The notes under the pieces: generated by a model
What the model was told of the DNA's origin: nothing
What the model saw: the letters and a program-made list of their open reading frames with translations, nothing else
Database searches by the model: none
Program-made: the position numbers and the translations under genes
Source: Rotaria sp. Silwood1
Taxonomy: Eukaryota; Rotifera; Eurotatoria; Philodinida; Philodinidae
Assembly: GCA_905250075.1 (NCBI GenBank)
Contig: CAJNOP010000003.1
Location: 521,507 to 585,506 of the forward strand
Direction of reading: 5' to 3'
Length of the DNA: 64,000 nucleotides
Shown here: positions 24,316-37,000 of the stretch, piece by piece
Position numbering within the stretch: the stretch's first letter is position 1
Layout of the letters: each line of letters starts with the position of its first letter

Positions 24316-26264
24316 ATCAAGACATATGATTATAAACGACATCCATTACGACCGTCGTTTATTCGATGGTTTTATATTGAATTAAAGAAATATCTCAAAA
24401 CCATGTTTAGACAATATTAGATGATTCTTAATGGATAAATCTTGATGATATCATTTGTCATTGCTTAAATGTATCATACTCGATCTTTTCGTTGAATTTT
24501 TTTGCTGACATACAAAGACAAGTTTCCTCTTTATGTCCTTTAACCTTGAGTTTTTGTCAACCTAAAGTTTTGATTGATTGCTTTGAATTCTTTCTAACAG
24601 CAATCAATGGATTTTATTGAGACTTATTCCATGAAATAACGTGCATCCTTTCAAAAAAAAGTCTTTATATCATGCTGCACGATAATCATCATAAATTCGA
24701 TAATTGAGTTACTCAGTAGAAGTGTTATTTTGTTTTCATATATGCTTTGTCCATCACTTTTCATCATAGGTAATTATGACAAAGAAGAGCAATGTTCTTT
24801 TGTATTTCAAACAATAAATGTGCAATATATTCGAATTCTAATCCTAATCTTAATTGTCTTGTATGTAAACAACAGTTTATGCAAATCTGAATGTGTTGAA
24901 AAACACTAGGAAATTTTTTTATTGTTTCAGACAGAAATTAAGCACTTCTGAAAACTTTACTGAAAGTTGGAATAATTGTTCTAAGTAGAAGTTGTGATTA
25001 ATTAGAACCAATGTTGCGTATTATTACTTTACAAGAGTACATAATGACAATCATTTTAATAGATATTTAAATAGAATTATTTGAATATGAGTGATACTCA
25101 CATCTATGTTCAAATATATTAAAACATGGAATAAGAATGTTATGTACTACATGCAATTAGTTGTCTTATTATTCAAATCATGTGTTCATTTTTTAGTAAC
25201 TATCTAAGCATTTTTATTATATTCTAGACTTCATAAAATTGCAACTAATTTTTTAAAATAAATTTCAAAACAATGAGTGGATCTTTTGAAAGGTAGCGCA
25301 AATATTCTATGCAATGACATACTACTATATATTCGTAAATATTCTTCATCTAAATGATGAATCAATTCAAAATGTTTGAAAAAGAATTCAAAATAATACT
25401 AGTCGTTGAATGCAGAGCTCAACAAGTAGAATTAAACAGATTTTTATCGATTAGATATGAAATACATATATTTCATAAGGTCATTGATAAAAAGAAGCAT
25501 AAGAAGTTACTCAAAGATATTTCTTATAAATTAAACTCACAATAAGTTTTACGATGCACACTGCTGCATATTTCCTAACGATCGATTGCATAAATATATT
25601 TATCTAAGAAGACACGTACGTATGACAGTTCAATTTAAACTTTCCGTATCATAGTATTTTCTTTATTGACGAACGTTGCATCATTTATTATATGATAAAA
25701 CAGATTGCCCAAAAAAAGTCATTGATATCTAACTGTTCTTTTTTTTCTTTTAATGAACGAGAATGATGAAAGTGAGATGACTTTACTCTTAGGAATAATT
25801 TTTAAGAATGCTTTCTCATTCTTAGTTTTCGAAATTTCTGTGACTTTCATCATAATCGTACGACTTAGCTGTGTAATCAGGACTTTGACCATGGAAAAGC
25901 TTAAACTGACCAGGCTCGTCAAAAGAAAGAGGAAGAGACTCTGCTTCGTAGAGAGACTTGTGACGGATTTTATTTGACGTGTCTTGGATCGGTCAGGAAG
26001 AGGGAAGGCGTCCAACTTTTCCCAGACCTGACTGGTTGGTTACATCTCTATGATGACTTACCATTAATAATTTTTTTGACTACTTTTTTGAATGAATCAA
26101 ACGTTTCACTAAGCTAACATACGATGCATTATTATACCCCGAGTTCCATATTATATGAAAGTTTATTTTAATAATTTGTTTATTATAATGTGTATTTGTA
26201 ACATCAGAGGATCTAACTACATATTCCGCAATATTAGTCTCAAATAAATGTTTAAAAAAAACTA
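24316..26264. other. Spacer between the TIR paralogues, with one coding-like patch
   Basis: Mostly AT-rich with no recognised gene. At about 25820-26000 composition is less AT-rich. The minus strand there has a 55-codon open frame with protein-like composition (FDEPGQFKLFHGQSPDY, then SYDYDESHRNFEN and stop), bounded upstream by a stop. It could be a relic exon of an unidentified gene. Confidence 0.35.
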
Positions 26265-28526
26265 TTAAATTATTTGGCAACAAAACGAAGATTTTCTTTT
26301 CAATTTGCCAACTTTTACTTTTGCAGGCTTAGCAATGATGGTGGATGGTGAAGATTGTTTTTGTTGATTCAATAGAGATCGAAGATGAGACAACTCAACT
26401 AATGATAAAGTTTGACTTGTTCGTCGAAGAGAATCAGCTTGCAATAGAGATATAACTTTTTCCAGTTCAACATTTTCTATGATTTCGTTCATATACATCA
26501 AACTTCGACCATTAAAATTAGCAAATAAACGAGACATTTGCAATAAACCATGACTAATTAACCAATCATGCACATGTGTTTGATTCCAATTCAGTATATC
26601 TGTTGGTGGTTTCAACATTGATGGTGCCTCTGGTGATATAGGTGTAATAGGAATCGTAGTATCAACTTCCACTTTCGGATCAACGTTTACAAGACACATC
26701 TCACTGATGACTGAAATTTTCAGTTCTTTGATCAACATTTTCATCGCTTGTGAAAACTCATATTTAGTAAAATCTATATAAAGTAATTGACCAATCAGAA
26801 ATAATAACCAACCATCAGGTCTATAGTGTTGTTGTAAAAGAATGGGAACGATTTTAACTCGACGTTTAAATGCATAATTTGCTTCCGCTCGACAATAACT
26901 ACTTCTTCGATATTCTTCACTCATACAAATTATAACTGCATTGGATTGCTCAATAGCTTCTGCCATTGCATCCATAACATTACCATGCATTTGATCAAAA
27001 TCAATCCATACACGATAACCACTATTAATAAGTTCATCATAAATTTGTTTACAAATGATTTCATCTTTATGTGAATAACTAATCATAATGTCAAAAGCTT
27101 TTTCATTACTTATTGTTGATGGTATATGATCTTCATGGCTTATTTCTAAGTTCCATAATATTCCATGTGCACTTTTTCGTATTTGATTATCATATTCTTT
27201 CGGTAGATGAGTTAATTTTGTCATCAATGTTGTGCTTGAATGGAGTTGTTGTTGAATATCATGATTGAATGAAAGTGCCCATAGAATATCATATACTATT
27301 GGATATTGATCACACATTTCAATCAAAAGTAATACTTTATTTGTATCAGCTATCTGCTGTTGAAAGGCATCGATTTTAGAAAAATTCGCCAAACCTAAAA
27401 AAGAATATTCACTAATGAAATTTTAGCATCTTTTACTAATCACTTACATTTCAATAAAAAACCTATTGGTACTTGTTGAAACTTCTTTGATGGATTTTGC
27501 CATGCGTGTTCAAGCATATTGAAGAAAAAACTACTTGCACTGTCAAAAATTTTCAATTCTTTCAAACTTTTATCACATAGAATTTCACCAAGTATTGCAT
27601 ATATAGATAAGCGTATTTTATCACAAAGTGATCTGGTAGCAAGCGTTAAAAGTGTATTTTGTAATGAAATCTTTGAACGAAGAAACCAAGTAAACTGTTC
27701 CTTTTGTGCTATATTTAATATAGTAAATAAAGTTGTTTCTAGAAGAATTGTTTCATCGTTTGTTCGCTTTATCGTAATAGACTGATAAAGAGGTGTATAA
27801 TCAATAATACGAATAAGTGCATCGATATATTCACAGGCTGCTGATTCAGTCGGAAAAACTATTTTTCCTCGTGATCCCTTTTCTCCGCCCCACCAACAAC
27901 AAGTAGTGAAAAGGAACATAAGATGTGTAATGCAACTTAGTAATTCTGTACTCCATAATTCTATAGTATAGGTATGAAGAAGAATTATTTGTGTAATATC
28001 AGCACCAAAATGCTGAATTAATTCTTCAGGAGTATAAGGAAAATCTTGAGTTTTTACAAATAAATATAAACTTAAAGATAGTGAACAAGTTTTTATATAG
28101 AATAACTGTTTAGCAGTAAATATGGATTGTGATAATGGTGATTGATGGAGTTGATTTAAATAGAATTTATATCGATCAGTCATAACATAATTACGTGCCA
28201 TATAATGATTGATATAAATGATAATATTGGGTATTTCAAATTCACGATTTGCATCTAAGAATTCGGCAAGATTCTCATACCACAGACTAACTATGCTAAT
28301 AAATGGATCATTTTCATCGTTTGTTTTTTCAATTTTTTCAAATATAACCTTGATATGGTCAATTGTCTCAGGAATAAGTAGTGAAGCTTTAGTTTTAGCT
28401 TCAATATCTTCATAGTTAAAAATCAAATTCTTATTAAATAATGCAAGTGTACGAAGTAGTTCTAAGCAGTTTGGTTCTTCNNNNNNNNNNAAGTGTAGTA
28501 ATAAGTTGTTCAAAATTGTTTTCCAT
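26265..28526 (-). CDS. TIR protein with helical/ARM-like N-terminus, SAM-like domain and CaaX box, copy 2 (interrupted by a small gap)
   Basis: Exons 27448-28526 and 26265-27394 (53-bp intron, phase 1 as in copy 1). The true start is the ATG at 28526 (MENNFEQLITTL), matching MEENIEDLFAALT of copy 1. A 10-N gap at 28481-28490 then hides roughly 60 residues present in copy 1 and breaks the apparent frame. The rest aligns throughout: FDIMISYSHKDEIICKQ, YRVWIDFDQMHGNVMDAMA, CRAEANYAFKRR with the putative catalytic Glu, a SAM-like domain from ILNWNQTHVHDWLISHGL, and a basic tail (KVKVGKLKRKSSF) ending CCQII. The two paralogues diverge most in the TIR-SAM linker. Function is unknown, as for copy 1. 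Confidence 0.88.
28481..28490. other. Assembly gap of 10 N inside TIR copy 2
   Basis: Ten N lie within the first exon. Comparison with the paralogue indicates about 180 bp missing, so the gap length is nominal. Confidence 0.97.
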
Positions 28527-28900
28527 TATTAGTGTTTACAATAATCTTGTCTAATACACACATCAACTGTTCGTTTTAACCATTGATAAGGTGTGCATGC
28601 ATGGTGTTTTTTTTTATCGAAATACATGCGTTTTTGTTGTTTGTCTATCGTTTTTTGTTATTGATTAAAGGTTGATAATCACGTGACAGATAAGAAAAAA
28701 GGCTGAGGCGTTGCGAATAACTATTTCAGACTTAGTAATAATAAACAATTCAGTTACTCTGATGTTATAGCAAAGTTTTCATAATACTTACCTAGGAGAT
28801 TATAGACACAGTTTGAATTGTACGAGTCGCCTAATTCAAGTTCGTATATAAATGAAGACCTAATTGTTTAACATTACTTCGAAAATAGTTGAAAAGAAAA

Positions 28901-29090
28901 CACCCGCCGTGTTGAAATAGTAGAAAAAGCAGAATAAATAACTTTTGTAATTTGAATTCATAAATATGAATTATATACATTCTTTCTTTTGCTTTTTTTG
29001 CAATTTCAAGAGGGTGTTCTTTCCAATTTATGAATTCAAATTATGTAAATTATTTCTTTTGCTTTTTTTCTACTCTGATAAGAGTGAGCC
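28901..29090. repeat. Short imperfect inverted repeat
   Basis: Left arm 28901-28965 (TAGAAAAAGCAGAATAAATA then TTTGAATTCATAAAT) pairs with right arm 29027-29090 (ATTTATGAATTCAAA then TTTGCTTTTTTTCTA). The spacer holds a further direct copy of the TTTCTTTTGCTTTTTTTGC motif. Probably a decayed fold-back element. Confidence 0.5.
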
Positions 29091-29879
29091 TTAGAATTTA
29101 TAAAGTCGATAATACATCAGCTAACAAACCTGTTTCTGTTGCTTTTGTACTGTCTCTGAATGGATGCGGCTTCTTTTAAATTTTGCATTTATTTTCAAAC
29201 ACAAATTAGACATCTACTCTTGAGATGATGACAATTACAAAAAAAATGACTTTTATAGATAAATTTAATAAGTTTAAGGTTAAGGAAAAAAATAATTTGT
29301 CTTAGACTATTATATGTTTGGGAAATAAGCATAATTAGAAAGATTATTTGTGTCACTTCTTTATATTTTTGTTTACATAACTTGATAATATGAAATTTAG
29401 CCTTTGATATAAGAAAAGATAAATTTTGATATTTAAAAGGGCATTATTTTCCATGATTCATGATTTCTTTACTTAATCCAATCCAATATAATCATTAAAA
29501 TGCATTTTAAATGTTCTTCAAGCTTAAGAGCCATCAACTTCGTACCATATATACAGTTTGTATATAAACTGATATAAAAATTATATAGTTTGACAATATA
29601 TTTTCACAATTTTAAGGTGCCACTGTTACTGCTCGTACTTATTAGTTGTGAACCAATTGTTGATCTAATAAATCTTTCTTTTTTCTTAGCCCATCAAAGA
29701 TCGAAACTAATACAGTTTTACCAATTATAAATTTTCATTTGTATATCAAAGTAAATTTGCTTTATATAATGATTAAATTTCTCATATTTCATTATTGTCT
29801 TTGTGAACTAATTCAAGTAGATTAGACTTTGACAATCAAATATGAAATCTAGATGAAATAACTATACAAGATTATGCTC

Positions 29880-31720
29880 GACCAATCAAGTTGTGTACAT
29901 GAGTTCGATTCAACCATAGACTACTTTCAAAAAGTTACAATAGTGATAAAAGTTTTCATAAAATAAGAGATGAAAAACTATTTCCGTGTGTATATTGAAT
30001 AGTTATCTCACGTATTGCCAATAGAACTGACGCTCCCATTCAATTCTATCAATAATATCCCCATAACTTGAAGAAATTTATATTTATTCATAGTATTACG
30101 AATTTGATTACAATCAATTCAAATACAATAGTCAGTTTTGGTGAATTCTCCATAGAATTGTCTACAAATGATCTTCTCTTTATGTGAAGACCTATTCATA
30201 ATTTCATAGTTTTTTCATCGATGACTCCTTTTTACTGCTGGACTTTGATGATTTGATTGTGAATTTCATCATATTTCATATGTAAAGTTTTGCATTAATT
30301 GATTATTACATTCTTTTGGTGGATAAGACAATGTTAACATCAATAAATAATTTGAATGAGATTTTTGTTTAATATCATGATAGAATGAAAAAAGAGAATT
30401 TCATTCGAACTAGCTGTATTATTTTGTTGAACAGTATCGTTCTTTAGTAAAGTAAAAAAGTATGAAAAACGTAGAGTGATAGTTTCGAACCAAACATTTT
30501 CGAAATGAGTTAACACTATTATGATAAAACATTGATGAATTCGATTTTTTGTATAAGAGATGATTATTCGTAAGGTTCATCTAAACATGAAAGGTATTTG
30601 ATTTGAGAAAAAAATAATAGTAATTTTGAAAAGCATACAACAGAGGTTGTTTTTAAGGAAAGATTATTTTTTCAGAGTCAATTTTTTTAAAAGTACTACA
30701 TTCCTAGTTCGATAGAAATAGACAATTGTGTTGAATCATTTTATTGATTATTTTTTAAAATCATTGGTTATTCTTGTAACATAAAACGATTCAAAACCAA
30801 TATTAATTTTTCTTCTAACGTTTTATTCGAATTGTTCTTAACTTCGCTTACAACTGTGAAGACAATCAAAAGAATGTGATAATTACAATAGAACGGAAGA
30901 TGTAACTAGAATGCTTTCTTCTGTAATTAATTCACTTCAAAACAGGTACAAAACTGGCATTTGTTGTAAGTTTTTTTTTTTACTAATGAATATTGTCAAG
31001 TTTGGTCAAACATATTAAAAAGCAATCTTCTTATACTATCAATAATCTATAAGTCTTTGCAGTGTTTATTTAGTGAGAGTTTCACCCTAGTGTATTGTAG
31101 GTATATAAACATATTTAATTAAACACTGATATTTCATTAATAATCAAAACTATATCTAGCGATTGCTGCTTCATGAAATGAAACTGATCATATACGATTC
31201 ATTTTGTATCAATGAGTCACTAAACTTGAGATGTTCTCTGTCTATCTTTTTAATAATATCTACAGATTAAATGAACAAATTGAACAATACTAGTAAGTTT
31301 GTATTGATTTCATGATTATATATTCTTAGCATAAATATGAACTATTTGTAAATATTTATTCTTAATAGATTAAAGCATTCGTGTAGCCACACAGGAACGA
31401 AAAGAAAATGAATAAGATTTTGTAGAAATTAATATTTTTTTCTAGTAATGATGCATTGTAACATTTGTAATTATTATAGTTGAGTTAAATAATATTTATA
31501 CTAATTAATCATCGGAAGATGACTTATTCTTACACCTTACATTCACATCAAATAGATCTAAATAATTTAGTTCTTGAAGCCATCGATTGAGAGTTTTGAC
31601 TAAAAAATAGTCATGATCCATGTTCAGCAACGAATATGAATTGATAAAATGAAGATATAATCAATGACAATACCTTCAAATTCTCACGTTGAAGATCAAA
31701 TATAATTAAACTGTAAAGAA
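29880..31720 (-). pseudogene. Decayed third copy of the TIR/SAM/CaaX gene
   Basis: Short blocks match the two intact paralogues in the same order and strand, but with stops, indels and deletions. About 29880-29920 resembles the SAM-region sequence at 26561-26600 (CCAATCAAGTTGTGTACATG). About 30060-30110 resembles the end of the TIR. About 30170-30410 resembles 27040-27270, with shared TCTTTATGTGAA, ATTCTTTTGGTGGAT and AATATCATGATAGAATGAAA. About 31480-31510 and 31600-31680 resemble the N-terminal exon (GTTGAGTTAAATAAT, TGATCCATGTTCAGCA). It cannot make a functional protein. Borders are approximate. Confidence 0.65.
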
Positions 31721-32658
31721 CATAAAAAAATAATGAATATGTTGCAAACTTACCGAGATTTTATTGAAAATTGATTTCAGTCATGTCAAACTGTGTTATA
31801 TTTCCATTCCATGCGATAAAATAAATTAAATGAATCATTTTTCGAGTGGTCGAATGTATATTTACAGAACTTAACAAATGTTTCTAATCAAATAATATTC
31901 CCTGTTTTCTCATACGTATTCATTCATAATCAATTTCAATCAATATTATATTGAATAGAAAATATGTATTCTTTTTTAATGCTTTATTCTATGCAAAATA
32001 TATATCAATAACAATCGATATTTTGACAATAAAGAAATAGAAAATTAATATTTAAATATTACTTGACAATTTTTCAGGTGAATAATTGTTTTAAACGAAC
32101 AGAAGAATAAGTAACTGTAAACTATTTTTATTTATTATTTATTTTTAAACATTTATGCTGTAGTTTGTCAATATAAATATAAAGAAGTAATGAGTACAAA
32201 TATATAGTTGTTGCTTCTTTTTTTTACTGCCATGCAGATCAATGTACAAGGTCCATATTTATACTTGCGACAAAAAAAGACAGCGCAATCTACAGACAAA
32301 AAAAAATCATGGGAATGACAAGAATAAATTGAAGGAAGAGAAAAAAATAACAAGTCGTTATTTATATTTAACCTTGTAATTTGTACTAGTATCATTACTT
32401 TTTATAGTCCATAGTCTAGAAAACTATATTCAATAGCTATAAAAAAATATGCCTAGATGTTAATAGAAAATACAGAGTTACAAAAAAAATTTTCGACTGA
32501 TTTCAAAGGTCATCATATACTTTTTTTATGATGAAAGAACAGGTATTATTATTTATTTTTGTTTCGAACTACTATCATAAAAAGAAAAGATAAAATTTGA
32601 CAATATAAGATAATAAGATAGTGCTCTTTATTTGATATATCATTCTATACGAATAATA
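31721..32658. other. Spacer upstream of the DGAT2-like gene
   Basis: AT-rich, with no recognised gene. The proximal part must contain the promoter and 5' UTR of the acyltransferase gene. Confidence 0.5.
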
Positions 32659-33868
32659 ATGACGGAAGAGGTTTCATCTACAAAATCATCTACTCCAACT
32701 TATGAACCTACCGACGAAAATTCTGCGACAACAGCAACAGAAAATTTAGTTAGTCATTCAACTTCAATAACACCAACATCAATTAATCGTACATTTGCTC
32801 CATTGAATACTCCATTATATCGTCGACGACAAACTTTAACAATTCTTGTTTGGTTGCTTATGCCATGGGTATGTCTTTATATATCATTACTTCTTCTTCG
32901 TTGTCAAAATTGGTATGTTGTTGGTGCTTTTATTACTTATTTAACATGGATGGTTTTTTTTCAAAAATATCCCAGACAAGGTGGATTAAAACAACAATGG
33001 CTTCGACGACTCAAATGGTGGAAATGGTTTGCTGGTAAATAAAAAGTTCTTTTTAAAAAGAAATATATATGTATATGAATCTTTTAATATTATTTATTTA
33101 GATTATTTTCCTATACGTTTACATAAAACATGTGATTTACCACCAGATCGTCCATATATATTTGGTTGTCATCCCCATGGAATTATTTCACTTGGTGCTT
33201 TTGGTAATTTTGCAACTGAAGCAACTGGTTTCGAAGAAAAATTTCCTGGTATTGATCTTCGTTTACTAACATTAAAAATCAATTTTCGTATACCATTCTA
33301 TGGTCTTTATTTATCATTTATGGGTCTATGTGATGCTTCAAAAGAATCATGTAATTATATATTAGCAAAAGGTAATGGTAATAGTATATTATTAGTATTG
33401 GGTGGTGCTAAAGAATCTCTAGATGCTCGTCCATCACAAGAATATTTTTTAACATTAAAAAATCGTAAAGGTTTTGTTAAAATTGGTTTAGCTCATGGTG
33501 CAAGTCTTGTACCAGTTTTTTCTTTTGGTGAAAATGATCTTTATGACCAAATACCAAATCCACGTGGTTCAAAATTACGACAAATACAAATAAAAATGCA
33601 ACAACGTTTAGGTTATGCAACACCATTTTTTAAAGGACGTGGAATATTTCAATATGCATTTGGATTTTTACCAAATCGACGTGCTATTGATACATATGTT
33701 GGTGAACCAATACATTTACCAAAATTAGAACATGATAACATTACACCTGAAATTGTTGATAAATATCATACAGAATATATGGACGCATTAAAACGTTTAT
33801 TTGATACATATAAAGCAAAACATGGCAATGCCGATGCAACAATCAAATATGTTACTGATAATGATTGA
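32659..33868 (+). CDS. DGAT2/MOGAT-family acyl-CoA acyltransferase
   Basis: Exons 32659-33034 and 33102-33868 (phase 1) give 380 residues. After a Ser/Thr-rich cytosolic N-terminus, a long hydrophobic segment (LTILVWLLMPWVCLYISLLL and GAFITYLTWMVFF) forms the membrane hairpin. The catalytic HPHG motif is at residues 149-152 (YIFGCHPHGIISLGAFGNFA). Family signatures LVLGGAKESLDARP, RKGFVKIGLAHGASLVPVFS and FGENDLYDQ follow. The C-terminus is FLPNRRAIDTYVGEPI. These ER enzymes make triacylglycerol from diacylglycerol, or diacylglycerol from monoacylglycerol; the sequence alone does not separate DGAT2 from MOGAT. An in-frame ATG at 32632 would add nine residues; 32659 was chosen because the product then begins MTEEV. 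Confidence 0.95.
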
Positions 33869-34014
33869 TAATAGGAAATAATATAAAACACAAATTTTTT
33901 TTTTCTAATCTATGTACGAATAAATTATAATTAAAAGTACAAACATTCTACGTATCAAAGGTTTTATGAATTAATATGAATATCAAAAACGAAAAAAAAA
34001 CACAGCAATATAGT

Positions 34015-37000
34015 TTATTTTCTATTATTCTTTTTTCCTAAGAAGCTCTTATTTGATCGTCGAATATTAATGTTTATCGGCCCTTGTTGTTGATTGGTCG
34101 TCATAGTTGAAGGAGCTTCACCTTCACTTTTACCTGAATTATTGCTTTCATCTGATCCTGTTGGAGTTGTATGTTCATTATCTTGATTTTGAAAAGTAGA
34201 TGGTATTGGATATTGAGGAGGTACTTCACCAATAGATAATGTATGAGTACCACCAGCTGGTGAATATGGAGGTGAAACAAAACTCATACCAGCAGGTGTT
34301 ATTGATGAATTTCGACGTCGTTGATCTAATAATCGTTGAGCTTGTCTCAGAATAAGTTCTGTTTGTGGTTGATCTTGATCGAATAAATTAATTTGACCTT
34401 CACTACGATCTTCAAACCACACATGATCACTGAATGGACTATCTGTTGATGAATATGGAATAGATAATGATGATAAACTACTTGAACTTGTCGATGATGA
34501 TGATGATGATGATGTTGACGAAACAGGTGAAGGTGTTTTGGGTTTTGGACGAGGTGGTGGAGATGGTGGTCGTGGTTGTGGAATGATAACAGGAGGTGGT
34601 ATTTCAATTGTAGCCATAGTACTTGCATCACGTTTTTCAATAGTAGGCAGTGGTTGTGGTATGATTGGTGGCTGTGGTACTCGTGGAGTCGAAGGTGGTG
34701 ATGGACTTTCACTTGGTTCAGGTGTACCAACACTATGATGAAGTGTAGAAGGTAGAGGACGATCAAGATCTTCTTGTGGTGTAATAGAACGTGGTGTTGT
34801 AGGTTCACTTTCAGTTGAAACTTCTTGACCTAGATTTAAAAAAAAAAAAAAAGAAATCGTATTTAAAAATTCTTTTTTTTTTATTCTATTTTAATTAAAT
34901 TGTACCTGTAATTTCTGGTGTAACAACACGTGGATGATGTACAGGTGGTGGTGATTGTGGTGGAGTTGGTTGTGGTGTTGGTACACTATTTTCTTGTGGC
35001 CAATGATGATGATGATCAATTAAAACTGTTGTTGATGTTGTCGGGGTTGTTGTACGTGGTGGTGGAGCAGGTGGTGGTAATACATGTATACTTTCTCTTG
35101 GTGATCGAAAACCAATCATTTGTGCAATACGTTCTTCAAGTACTTCACGTGTTAATGCTTGTATTAAATCTTGGTCTATTGGTTGTCCCATATCAATAAT
35201 AAGTTGAAAACCATCTTGTCCAAGTAAATCAAGTAAACGACAATGAAGACTTGGATCATCACTACTTGAACTTGTTGATGAACGTGCGCTTATAATATCA
35301 CGATGTTGTTTTATAGGTATAGTTGTTTGTTGACATTGTAATTGACTCATAAATCGTGCAATTAATTCTTGTTCTAACCAATCAATAGCACCTGATTGTA
35401 ATGTATCATATTGTCGATTACGATAACCTTCATCATGAGGAATTGTTGGTGGAAATCTTGGACCATCATATGTTTGTTGATACTCATCTTTTTTATCGTG
35501 ATAACCAGGTATTTTAATACCTTGTCCATCATCATCTTCTTGTTCGTCATTATCATCTAAATCAACTCGAACTGTTTCTGTTTTTTGACCAAAACGAACT
35601 TTTTTCGTTGATGAATCAATATCAACACTAGGTAAAATATGTGGTGTTAATTTATGTGTCGAAGGTATATAAGTTGGTTGAAAAGTACGTGTATCACGAA
35701 TTTGTGGTGGACCAAGAAGAATAACACCATCTGGACGTGTATAATATTCTGGTTCATAGACAGGTGGTGGTGGAGGAAGTATTGAAGATGATTGTTGTAT
35801 AATACAACGAGGAGGAACAAATACACTTGGTGAAGGTTTCTAAAAATAAAATGTAATTAAAAACAAAAAAGAATCATAATTTATTCTTACTAATCCAGTA
35901 TCTTTTACTGGTATTTGTTCAATTTGTTTTGCTTGTTTGGCTTGTTGAATAGCTTGTTGTCTTAATTTAAAATATGGTTGTTTACCATCTTTTTTAATCT
36001 TGTCATATAATGAACGTCCATAAACAGCTTCCATAAATGCATCACTATAAGGTTTTGTTGATTTTGATGATTCTTTACTAGGACTTGTTTCTTTTCCTGT
36101 TCGTATTGTTGAATGACGATCAAAAGCTAATTGTGTTTTTGATGTTGATCGTTTTTTTGTAGTTATTATAGGTTTTTTTTGTTCATTTTGTATATCATCT
36201 TGTTCAAGTTTAAGTTTAACTTCTTCACGTACTTGTCGTGTAACTTGTTTAACACATTGTTCAACAAGACGTTGTACACGTAATGAATCATCTGTTATTG
36301 GTTTTAAAAGTGTAACATCATTTTGACGTCGTTGTAATGTTGAATAATTTTCATCTAATAAATTTTTAGCTTCATCTATTTCTTTAATACGTTCATGAAG
36401 ATCAAGATTATCATTAATCGATGGTATTAATTTTGGTTCAAGTGGTAATGGTGGAATAGAATTATTTAAATATTTATCAAATGGTGGATAAGTTTCTTTT
36501 AAAGCATTACCAGTTATTGTTGATGATGGTATAAAACCATCAGACATTATTGATGATGGTCGAGGAACAGGAACATATGGTCGAGGATAAGATGAATCAG
36601 GTGAAAGACCTTTTGTTGGTGAACGAGATCGTGAACGAGAACGAGAATTTGATCGATCACATACTGCACAAGCATATGGAAATGATGGTTCAATATTAAA
36701 ATGACTATGAGGTGGTTGTTCTGTGAATGTAACTGGTGATCGAACTTTGATTGTACGTGTATTAGTACCAGTAACACGACTTGGACGTTTATTTGATGAT
36801 GATGGTGATATTGTAGATTTTTTATTTGTATGATGTTTTTTATGTGTTTTAGGAAGACGAATAGGTGGTGATGATGTTCCAATAAGTGTATCAAGAAAAT
36901 GACGTTGTTGTTGTGGTGGTGTATCTGATTCGAAATGAGATACGTTATGTTCTCGAACAGGTGATTTAGATTTCGGTTTTTTTGTTTGTACAAGATTAGC

